Below are positions 32,201 to 43,153 of a stretch of DNA of 64,000 nucleotides, in pieces (the stretch's first letter is position 1; each line of letters begins with the position of its first letter). The position numbers and the translations under genes were made by a program. The notes beneath the pieces are model-generated. The model was given only the letters and a program-made list of their open reading frames with translations. It was not told where the DNA came from and did not search any database. Source of the stretch: Urechis unicinctus (taxonomy: Eukaryota; Annelida; Polychaeta; Xenopneusta; Urechidae); the NCBI GenBank assembly GCA_034190875.2, contig CM067350.1:19523354-19587353 (forward strand). The letters are read 5' to 3'.

Positions 32201-35200
32201 GGGCTATGTCCCAACGTCAGCGGCTCGTAACCCAATGAGGATAACAGATATGGGCAAGAACGCAACGTTTAACCCTAACCTTTCATTTATTCCATCGATG
32301 TATTCCAATTATGCAGCGCTTCTACAGGCCACCTGGAAATAATTAAATAGAAACTCATTTCCATCAGTAATGCGCATCATCCCTCCGCTCAGCCAAAGAC
32401 TTAATCACTTTGGCCTCTATTGATAAGAACCCGGAGATTGTTCAGGCCTGCGTTTGCAGTCTGTGACATGTGAGTACTTCTCTTCTGGTGTGGAGTCGCA
32501 GCTTACCCAGCGATATGCACAGGTGTTCGTTATCAAATATTGTCAGCCTGTCTCTTTATATCTCGTTATATTTGTGGTGCTAAGTATTTAAAAATGGATA
32601 ACGAAGGCGACCGATCAACAAAAGATAGATAGAACATATGTCATTGGGGTCAGTTTCAGCTGTTTATTAGTTAGTCCCCGATTGATCTGGCAAGCGACCA
32701 TCTTGCATTACCGGCAATGCTATCATCTTGGTCATGCAGCGGTGGCTAAACGATCTACCTTGGTGTATAAATAAAATTCACATTTAAGCAGCAAGAAAGC
32801 ATAGAAACTCACGTCCATAATTATGGTCGGTTAGTCAATTGTAGACATGTTTGTGTGGAGGTATATACCCTGTTGGCCCTCGTTGATATCAATTGGACAC
32901 TAACACCAGTGGACTTGATGTCCAGTGCAATATGAGTAAGATAACTATACTGATGTTTTTCGTCATATATTCACTAGATTAATAATATGATTTTCCCCCT
33001 TGTGTATATATTAGATGTCTGCTTACCGATGATGTGGAATAAGAAGCCTGTTTATATCTATACATTTGTGAGTTTTATACATGCCTTTCGCCGATATACG
33101 GGTGAGCATTTTGCTGCATTGAACTGCACCATCACCTCTTAGTTTTAGATATTTATTGTGTTAACTCGCCGAATATATCTTTCAAACGCGGTCATTTCAA
33201 TGACGAACGATCATAACATATGATAGGGCTTTACCTTTTTGTATGTTCAACCAATAAGACCATAAGAAATTATAACTATCTACCTCGCTTGATGGAAGAT
33301 TTTGATAGTGGTTTAGGTCGAATTGATATTAACTTTATTCTATTAATTATCTTCAGCATATTTATAGCTTATTAGATTACTAAGCATCCCAGGGAAATGT
33401 TCTCTCAAACACAAGTTGACTTATCCTACGGTTTTTCCTCCCAACAGCATAGTTATCATTGATGTAATAATATTTTATTGTTTAAATAATGTTATCGTTT
33501 TGAGAGGAAATATTTGCATCATATGGTTTGCTTGAGGCACCAATACAAATGTTTTAACCTCTGTGAGTCGGCGCATCCAGAAGAACAATTGCTAGGCTGC
33601 ATGGAGGACACTTGCTATTCGGGTTCTATGTCTCGAATATTCAAGTATGGGCAACTGTTAGCTTGATTAAAAATACGTTTTGATAAGAAATTATATTAAG
33701 CAACACTTGAAAATTCATCTTCATTTTTTTACTACAATTGCAGTCGACGATGCAGATATTTGAGATTATTAAAGACGTCGCTTAGCCGCCAAAATGTCTG
33801 TTTGAAGCGCAGATTAGTATGATGAATTGTTTCATCGCGTACTTCCCATTTTCATTATACATATGTTTCTTCAATAATATAGTGTTTAGATCATTATTAA
33901 TCAAACATGTTGACCTTGTAAAATTGTTTGTGTCCATTAGTCAGTTACACATAATGAGGACACATAATATGCTAAACAAACGTTCTCTTTTCTTAATACC
34001 GTCAGGATCACATTTTAGGTTTCTGCAATTTGCGCAGGACGACACACACAGCTTGAAAACTCCGCCCTCAAAGTATCCTGCTCGCATTGGCATTCTGGAT
34101 AAATAATCCTTTGCGTCATGTGTCAAACCTTATCAACGCTTACGATGCCAAGTCGTACCCGAGAACAATATATTAACCATTATTTATGTGTGCTGGCCAC
34201 GATTCACAGCGAGACGCACACAGTTTTCCTGTTCATTATATGGGCCAGCCAGTAATGTTGCTATGATGACAGGTCGGATTCAGTGGCCTGACCACTTATA
34301 GCGTTAATAAGCCTGTCTCGGTACAGTACCACACTGTAATTAGTACATAGAAGTCAGTGTAGGGTGATATAATCTATGCGTGATACAACTTGCATTATAT
34401 TGATGACGAAGGTAAAAGAGTTTATGAAGCTTCCTTTAGCGAAGGAATAAAATTCTGATTCTCTTTTCGTTTTCGTCTATTTGGTACATTAGAAGCAGCA
34501 GATGGTCGATAACTGATTGGAGAATAGTATTGGTTCTTACTTGACAGCGAATGTGTTGCACGCGAGAAATTGAAATAGAAACCTCGCTATCTCCACTCAA
34601 CAGCAACAGCTCGACTGCTATGTTCATGGAAATATCAGTAGAGAATGGGCTAGTCACCGTTAGCCAGGTTAGTAAGGATGGGTCAAAGATACTATCATCA
34701 TAACCGAGCTTAAATCTTTGTATCCATGGCGACATATCACGACAATGTGACCACAGACTACGGAAGGGAACAATGGCGATGGATCGATTTTCGGAAACTA
34801 GCGCAACTCTTTAACAAAGCATAATTTTAAGGATTTCTGATAAAATGTATGTTGAAAACCTTGTCCAACCAAATAACTCCCGGCTGTGACAGCAGCTATG
34901 GGAAGAGGGGAGCATGTCGATAACTAAGCTATAATATGAGGACAGACTCTCTTACTCGAGATGAACTGATGCGTCCATCAATACTTTTCCTTATTGAACC
35001 CAATGTTTTGGAACAGTATGGATTCGTGATAGAGACATAATGAGATGTGCGTGTTGTTTAAGAGTAAATAATATGCTCATCAGTGAATATTTATACTTCA
35101 TGATAAATCTCGCTAACATTTCCTTCTCCCGCAAACAAGTATGTAAGGTAAGTCATATCGATAGCGCTCAGGCAGAGAAAATAGGCGCGACGTGTGTCGG

Positions 35201-35403
35201 CGCACGGTGCTTATAGCAATGGATGCGTACTAAGAAGCCATTGCCATTTGTATAAATCTACAAGGAACTTAGCATGCTGATAAAACAATAACAGACGAAT
35301 AACTGTTAGGGCATACACAGTCGGTGCGATATCCTTTGACTTGAGGGCGATCGTTTCCATTCACCTCATGGCAAGCATATCGCTTACTTAGAGAGGTAGT
35401 TCA

Positions 35404-35720
35404 ATGCTGAGTGAACCTTGCGTGGTGCCAGTTGATATTTTGCTAACCTACCAAGCACATCCTCAGGACATTCTGGAACCCGAATTTTCAGCCGAGTCGC
35501 TTCGAATTCCGGAAAGTTTGCGGCCGATTTTCTCTTTAACTCGAATGCTCACCAATTCTGTACTTGTCGGATTATGTTTATTACGTTTTTTAAAAACGTT
35601 TTCGGTGGTATTTGTCTATATTCGCAAAAATGTTAACTTTGACCTTTAGTGAAGTAGTTCTATGCTGAGTGAACCTTGCGTGGTGCCAGTTGATATTTTG
35701 CTAACCTACCAATCACATTC
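35404..35720. repeat. Local ~250-bp tandem repeat inside the unit
   Basis: The words gctgagtgaaccttgcgtgg, ttgatattttgctaacctacc and acattctggaa... occur at 35,407 and again at 35,663. Related, more diverged copies are at 52,552 and 52,776 in unit B. Confidence 0.7.
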
Positions 35721-37992
35721 TCAGGATATTCTGGAAACCGAATTTTAAACAACCAAGAAACAGCATAAAAAAGTAACTAGCCCCGTAAGCCAGAGCAGTG
35801 GTGCATAGTCGCTGGGCCAAACATTGCAAAACAAGGTGTTGTATGACGAGGGAGGTAAGAGACACGCAATCATTAATTAAACCAACCAGCCCCTTATAGC
35901 GTATCAAATTAAACATAAACGACATATCCAAAGACAGCATAGTCGTCATGACGTTAACAGTGTTGTGTGCGGAATTCGTATTAATAGAACTGAGCACATT
36001 TGTCATAGTTAATAGCACAAAAATATTTCCATACAGAGGGAGACAGGAGCAAAGCGATTCGCTTGATTTGGTTCTAAATATCGCTCTTTACACCAAGCAA
36101 CGACGCACATTTTATGACCGAAATGTATGTCGCCTTGCAAAATAAAGGCATAAGAAAATATTATAAGATAGTAATCGAGAGGGCCCGTAAGCCGCTAATA
36201 GTATAGTCGTCATATGTGATCAAATACAGGGATGCAATCAGCTTAAACAGCAGTTCATCATTCGAATGTTAAAATAATGCCATATTTCAAAATATAAATA
36301 TCATTTGCGTTCATCACATTCTGGTATCAACCTACACATTCTAACTGATTAACGATTAATCCTGCCATGGTCCTTCTGAAGAGCCAATCGTCTAATTTAA
36401 GTGGGTATTCATCATGTACAACAGTAATGGATCGAAACGCGTAAAAGAGGAAAACCTAGCTGTTGAGTAAATTTGCATTAATTTTTCCCAGCTAACATTT
36501 TACACTATACGTTGTTACCACTTTAGCCATATAGCACAAAGCTGCTCGCATCAACTCTTGTTAAATGCCCATCAAACACTGATAAAGGGCAGAATCAATT
36601 AATGCAGAGGGGGAAATATGATGCTAGTCAAGCAATGTTTGCTGATTGCTTGTTTATCAAATATCCATCGATTTGCTTATCGGTAACATAATATAAATGA
36701 CAATGTGGACTTGCTCCGTCTCTTACATTGTGAAAAGATCTACAACCTCAACTCTACAGATTAATTCGTCCCTGCATGCATTATTCATGTCAGATGTGGG
36801 ACAAATCCACTTTGGCGCTTGTCTGGTTTATGTGAGTTATGAAAGACAATGGGTTGGTTACACGCTAGAATATGCACCTAAGGCCACCCTGAGCACACGA
36901 TTGAATATTCATATTGTGTTCAGTATAACCATGGGGAGACACAGGACAAAGAGATTACATGATGCAACCATGGTGCTCTGACGTTAGTCATGTAAGTTAC
37001 TATAAGGAGTCCAGTAAAGCAGGTAAAGGAATAATTGCATGTTGGTAGAGCGGTCAGTAGAGACATGCTTGTCATGGTAAAGAAGTAACTGTATCAAACA
37101 CTACGCCATTGTCATGCGGGTCATTATCGTGGTGGCATCATGAATGCTCCCAGACGTCATGAGTTATTCAGTGTCACGCGAGCCATTGTTTTGCTCCGGG
37201 GTTGCAACTTTATATTAAGCTATGTAGTGCATCGCTCTGTACGACCATGCTCCAACCAAATAATTCCTATAAGATAATTATTATCCTAACTATCGTCAAA
37301 TGTTCGAGCTGAACATCACCAAGTTCCTCTCAATACATCTCTAGTGTAGACCGGATTAAACCAGCGAGATATAATAGTTAATTAAGGAAAGAATGGTTAC
37401 TTTCAGAATATTTGTTGGATAGAACTAGCTGATGGACATGGTCTCTTGTAATAATAAGAATTGCGTCGCTCAGCTGCTATCACTTGGTCGTTCATAAATT
37501 AGGATTAAGCCGGATATTTATGACAAAAGTAGTGCGTCTTATTGGTACGTATCGAGTCAGTGTTCGGTGTGTGTCTAAAGCGTTGTATGGTCGCAATAAA
37601 CTTGAGTTCAATGGTATTTTGCATTAATCAAAGACATTTTGTTAGCGAATGATGTTATATATAACTCATTTACGGAAAAACGTTATTGTAATCTGTTGAC
37701 CCGAGATATGACGTGTTTCTAGTTGTAAGGACTGTGCACCATTAGGAAACTTCTAAATATAAGCTCGTATTTAGATTGCGGCGCACGCGATCGACGAGAT
37801 AATCTTACATTATTTTGCAGCTCGACATGAGACCAGACAAAATGAAGGGTGTTATTTAATATAGCATCTCATTCCACATGCATGGGTTTTGTAAATATTC
37901 CGTTACGATGCATCTTCATATTGTATAGTTGCCTCTGTGAACCTCGATGAAATGATTTGAAATGCAGTTAAGACTTTGTTGGGGTTAAGCAG

Positions 37993-38206
<214 letters not shown>

Positions 38207-39584
38207 TGTTTATTTATTTATTACCCTATAAGAAGATCTGACGCGTTGTACTCTGCAGTAACTGTTTTGTTGATTCGCCCATTACGAAAGTCTCAAAAAT
38301 CTTGCTTTTCGAGGATGTCAAGCTGACTAGCCAGCAAATTTCTCGTTGTTGACGATTGTTTTGTTATACCCAGTAGACACGAGAAGGGAAAATGAAGGTT
38401 ACAGTTATCAGTTAAGAAAGCTCAGCTTACACTCCATTGCATATTTGTTTGCAGAATGGACTTACTAGTGTAGGTTTGACGAGTGATTGTTGCCTGTGTA
38501 ACGAGGGTAGTTATTGACTCACTACCACAACAGAACAAGCCTAACAGCGTACGCGTTCAATCAAGCGTGGTTGTATGCCGAAATGGAGTCTTCATTGAAG
38601 CATACAGCTATGCCAGCAATCAATGCACAGAAAAGTGTGGATCCTTATTTCTCGTACGTCAAGAAACCCATGGTGAACAGAACGGATGTTTGACGATTAC
38701 CAGCCAGGCTACCAATAAACAATGTTAACAATACTTATCATGAGCTGCGGTAGTCTTATCATGGAAAGGGCAGAAAATGAATTGATTATTGATTATGTTA
38801 TCGGGTACCTAGATTTCAATCACATTGTCATTGCAATAAACATTCTAACCAAAGTGAATGCTGAAATGAAGCTGCTGAGGCGAACTTGACCGCCAGTTTT
38901 CACATCCTCTAACTCCATCTCCTCTCTTTTAGACTAGAACTAATCCCGGTGTGTGACTGAGCTCAGTAGAACATGATGTATAACAGCTATGTGGCAGCCA
39001 TGAGTTCCCGTGGCGATCATGGGATATTGCAATCGATTGGACAAGCAAAGAGATCGTAATGTAGCTGAGCTATTTTGTTCCATCTGGTTATTGGGTGTAT
39101 TAGTGCCTGTTATGAGGCATACATTTAACCGAGATTCAAAGTTTGGTCAAGGATTGTAATTTGATTCATCAGGACGTTTTTCATCGCTCAATGAACCGTG
39201 AAACGACGGTACTCACTGGTGAGAGCCCACATCCCTCTGGTCTGGTTCACATGGGCGTGAAAAGCTCAGTCGCTCCCGAATTACTCATGAAATCGAAAGG
39301 TGAAACTCTTCCGATTATTGCAAACAGGAGAAAGTAACTCGTTGCTGGAGTTTGCAAGGACAGTGTCATTTATCTGTTGTCTTCGCAGATCCTCATCATT
39401 GGTACTATGAAGTATCGTAATTTGACTCGTGAATGTTATTTTCATGTAAGCCACTACCATGCGACGCATAAGCAACACTTTTCAATAAACAATTAGTCAT
39501 ATATGCGGTGCGTGTGCAAATTAGCTTTCACGGTATCCAGGTGTACTTGCTGTTATAAATTGGAATTATGAACTACATATCACT

Positions 39585-39870
39585 AGCCGGTCCCAGTGGC
39601 GTGGTGGTTTACTGCCTCGCCTTTCCACCTACAGGCTGTGGGTTCGACTCCAAGGTGTGACAACCTGACTGGTTACTCGTGACTCTGATGATCACGTAAA
39701 AATGTCGGTCCCATCTCTGAAAGGGGATGTTAAAGATCCTCTAAGGACGACGTGCTCCCTGGCAGTGACCGCCTTCAGAGAAACACTCACTGCTAGTCGT
39801 ACATAGCCTGCGTTGCTAAAAACGACTATTATTCGAACAAAAAAACAAACAAACAAACAAACAAACAAAC
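39585..39870 (+). mobile_element. tRNA-derived SINE, copy in unit A
   Basis: The 5' part has an RNA polymerase III box-A-like stretch (agtggcgtggtggtttac) and a perfect box B (ggttcgactcc, about 39,641-39,651). A non-tRNA body follows, and the 3' tail is (AAAC)n. Target duplications are acatatcact at 39,575-39,584 and acatcact at 39,871-39,878, one base diverged plus a dinucleotide change. It moves using LINE machinery and codes for nothing. The copy in B is orthologous by duplication, so the insertion predates the array expansion. Confidence 0.85.
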
Positions 39871-41139
39871 ACATCACTTCTATTGCGAGGCAAATAGGAC
39901 AAATTGGTAATCAGCTCTCTGATGACGTTATTCATATTCATAGAAATGATGGATAGTTCCCTTGTGGATCTCCGCTAGAGATTCAGAAACCGTGCAGCTC
40001 TTTTACATGCTCTAGCATTGATGGTGATTAGTGGAAACATGATTGAAAAGGGGTGTTCTCTACAAATTCTTCAGGGTATTTTGGTACGATAAATATAATT
40101 AAATATGCCATTGTAATTTTTAATATATGGTAGATTGTGCTTAACATCATGTCGCCGGTATCATGTCTTTCACATTATACGAATGTTGTGTTCGGTTATT
40201 TAATTAGTTTGTGGTTGACATGCACTGCATATAGGACTAGTGTCAATGCACGCCTCCATTAGCGATTTTGATTTATTGGTTACTTGCGAAGGGTGATTCA
40301 GGACAAAAGACCTCTTAAATAAGAGCGAATGGACCCTTACCGTATTGATTTAGGTACCGGATGTATAATTGAATGAAGCACCCAAACTTGCACTTCTCCT
40401 CATCTATAACAGATAAGCCAATTACGAGTACTGGTTTAGAGCTGATTTTGCTTTTTAAAGGACGTAATTCATGACCATTAGTTCATGTGAGGTCGGGGAC
40501 TACCGTGCCTTTCTTGTGTTAAAGAAGTCCATCTTTATGAAGAGGTTCAATAGCAAGCAGTGACCAAGGGCTGATTTGACAGTGACCTGGCTGGCGCTTT
40601 TTGTATTTCCCTGTAAATTGGAACTTGACATGATAAATCGTGTTTATTATTTTACTCTCGCGATCACTTCCTCGTACTTGAATTGACAACACTCATGCCG
40701 CAAACAACTAATGTAGGTAAATGGCGCAGAATGAAAGCTGTATAAAAGGCGCTGTACACCAAGCGAAGGTTAATCGAGGTGTTTGGAATTGAAGACAGGG
40801 CCTACTTTTGTTGTGTCGCTGGCTACATTGGTTTCCGACTGTGTACCTAAGTTACATATGTGATATGACCCAAAATTGGTAGGATATGAAATGACTGACA
40901 AGTACCAACACGGCAAAAGCATATATAACTGTAAGATTACATTATCTGGAAGGTTGCAAAGTAGACAAAAGAAAACAGATAAAAATTTGAACACGCAGAT
41001 CCCATATGCGACGCTCAAAACACAATGATTGTAGAATGAGAGCATGTCCGATTGGATCTTAGTGGATGTGAGCGTTCATTGATAGACATATATTGTGCGA
41101 AATATGAGGAACCGCGGGGTCGCCTCGGTGTCTTTCATA

Positions 41140-41182
41140 TGCATTCCTCGTGCATTCCATGCATTCCTCGTGCATTCAATTG
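41140..41182. repeat. Two 20-bp direct repeats beside the transposon
   Basis: gcattcctcgtgcattccat-type units occur twice just left of the transposon. The same pair, with one change, is kept in unit B near 57,628-57,664. Confidence 0.6.
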
Positions 41183-41391
41183 AATTATTCACTATCACTT
41201 CTTATCACGGGACTGAAAGTGCCTATCGCACGGTACTTCGCTGAAATCAATTCATAATGTGATCAATAAACTCAAACCGGTCCAATAACCGTCGCATCTG
41301 ATCAGTTAAGGTCAAAATTTGATCAAATGTCAGTTCAAATTAGCGCCCGACAAAACGTTGCGGCAGCCATTATCTAGGTCAACCATGCATG

Positions 41392-41399
41392 TGACGTCA
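41392..41399. promoter_or_regulatory. TGACGTCA palindrome upstream of THAP exon (unit A)
   Basis: A perfect CRE/ATF-type octamer 119 bases upstream of the THAP ATG and about 175 bases inside the left inverted repeat. The same octamer occurs upstream of the opposing exon, and both are kept in unit B (57,888-57,895). Function as a promoter element is inferred. Confidence 0.4.
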
Positions 41400-41518
41400 G
41401 GTAAGGGAGGCCGTTCTCAGAGACGCACGGAGTTCCCCGTTGTTTACATTGTCGGAGTTCGTCTCTCGTTTTTGGGATTTTGGATCGTTTTTAGCCATCT
41501 TGTGACCGCCTGAACGCG

Positions 41519-41905
41519 ATGGTTAACGGTTGTTGTGTTGGGGGCTGCTCGCGTACCAGTCGGGACGGCGTGAGATTGTTCAGGTTTCCTCATAAGGACG
41601 ATTTAAAAAAAACCAATGGATCGGCCAGGTACTACAATCGCGAGACAAATGGCCGGGCCCGGGCAAGTATTCGTTTGTGTGCTCGGTTCATTTCACCGAG
41701 GAATGTTTTGAGGAGGCACCGAAACTCAGAGAAGAGCTAGGTTGGGTACCACGGTGTAAGCGGGTTTTGAAGTAAGCTGCTGTGCCTACACTTTTTGCGA
41801 AGGCCTCTGCTGTCAAGCAATCAAGAAAGGATGGTGAGGCAAGTGAACCCCTCCCACCCCAGCCCAAGAAAAGCAGACCTGCCTTTATCAAGAGAGAAGC
41901 ACAGG
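41519..41905 (+). pseudogene. THAP zinc-finger exon inside the transposon (unit A)
   Basis: From ATG 41,519 the frame reads MVNGCCVGGCSRTSRDGVRL and FRFPHK, the start of a THAP domain with its first Cys pair. At the A8 run (about 41,606-41,613) the frame breaks; one base over, it reads NQWIGQVLQSRDKWPGPG, then FVCSVHFTEECF with the C-x2-H half of the zinc site, then RCKRVLK and a TAA stop. Directly after the stop, in the same frame, comes AAVPTLF, matching the conserved AVPTIF end of THAP domains. The frame then stays open to a likely splice donor (ACAGG|GTGAG, 41,905/41,906). THAP domains bind DNA; in Kolobok- and P-type transposons they recognise the element ends. One missing A and one nonsense change make this copy non-coding as assembled. 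Confidence 0.8.
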
Positions 41906-42854
41906 GTGAGATTTGATGACTTTCTTGTTGTATTAGTATTGAATAAATAGTCCATTATCTTGTTAAGATGATGGTATGGTTGCCAGGCAAGTATCATTCT
42001 TATGATATAATATGTTGCTTTTTACAGTGCTCCTTCATGGCGGTGTTTGTTTCTAAATTTGCGAGTCATTAAATTTGCTGGGGATCCAGTCTTCAAGCTT
42101 AAAATACCCCAAGTTCAAGCAGGGGCATGTTGTCACTTAAGTAGCAACAAAGGCAACATTTGGTGAACATTTTTACTGATATATAAAATGTAAACAACAA
42201 CAAATTCAACTACCATGGAGGTATAAGGTTATAAGCATTAGTCTGGTGTGCAAGCTGTGACTTGATGCCTGTTATGTTTCAAAGTATGTCGAGTGCCTGA
42301 TGGCTGAGTTCTTGCTGGTTTGCTATGAGCCAACCCTGCCTAATACACAAGCACCACCTCCAATGTGTGCAGATGCGATGAGACCAGATCCAAGAAAAGC
42401 CATTGAGGCACACTAGAGTATACATTCATTTATGGGCTAACTGACAATCCTATGAGTAAAACAGCTGTGGTACTTGCTCTCCTATATATATATTCTACCT
42501 CAGAATCAATCTACATCAACATATTTTAATCAGCCTTTGATAAGGCCTACTTTAAATAAAAGAGGATCTGTATTTATTAAAGGCACTCCGAAATTAGTTT
42601 GTTTGCAATTCATGTGGAGGAGCATTTACATTTACATGGTACAACTTTGTAAACACTTGATTTGATAAAAACTTTGTGGTATCTCATGTCTGCTGTCTGA
42701 TATGGAAGAATTATTTGCTGCAAAGCTCTGTTGAATAGTCTAATGTTAGGAAAAGAGGTTACATATTTTGTTGGTGAAATCTATGGATTAACTTCGTTGC
42801 ATGCCAACACATATACGATGAACTGGTGCACAAGCAGAATCAGACATAGCTTAC

Positions 42855-43092
42855 CAAGCATTGTTCTGTAGCAGCCCTATATCTTGGGCAGGATGACCCG
42901 CGTGAGACCCAGACGCAGCAGTGACATCGCCAGTGTCTTTTTTCTCTCGTCGGATTCGCTCATTTCTGGTTCGAATCTGTAAGGCAAAACTTGCTCTGCC
43001 GAAGCAACGATAGTTTGCGAATAACCTGTGCCATACCATGTCTCTTCGTCGCTCTCCTGAAATGATGAAATAATGAAATTTCCAGCAGCCAT
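42855..43092 (-). pseudogene. P2X7-C-terminal-like exon inside the transposon (unit A)
   Basis: On the minus strand from ATG 43,092: MAAGNFIISSFQESDEETW, then LPYRFEPEMSESDE, a phrase I know from the N-termini of invertebrate and fish proteins annotated as P2X purinoceptor 7-like. These carry a cysteine-rich domain and are not ion channels. After an A-rich run the frame of interest shifts and gives HWRCHCC and ATEQCL, compatible with the Trp/Cys pattern of that domain. The exon ends at a strong donor TTG|GTAAGC (42,855/42,854), so it would be a first exon. Identity rests on short motifs and is uncertain; the exon-like structure (ATG, open frame, donor, upstream TGACGTCA) is clearer than the family. 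Confidence 0.45.
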
Positions 43093-43145
43093 TTCTCGCT
43101 AATCGTAGTGCAGATTGTGCCTCGCAACAAAAACATTCCCGTACC

Positions 43146-43153
43146 TGACGTCA
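43146..43153. promoter_or_regulatory. TGACGTCA palindrome upstream of the minus-strand exon (unit A)
   Basis: A perfect CRE/ATF-type octamer 53 bases upstream (on the minus strand) of ATG 43,092. It mirrors the site near the left end. Conserved in unit B at 59,407-59,414. Confidence 0.4.

Noticed and set aside
40741..40748. TATAAAAG box conserved in unit B (57,227-57,234), and TATATAAAG near 47,034 and 63,286
   Set aside because: No coding sequence or other promoter element follows. Conservation is explained by the duplication, and AT-rich DNA gives such words often.
41688..41891. Minus-strand frame opposite the THAP exon
   Set aside because: A shadow frame; the plus strand carries the THAP motifs.
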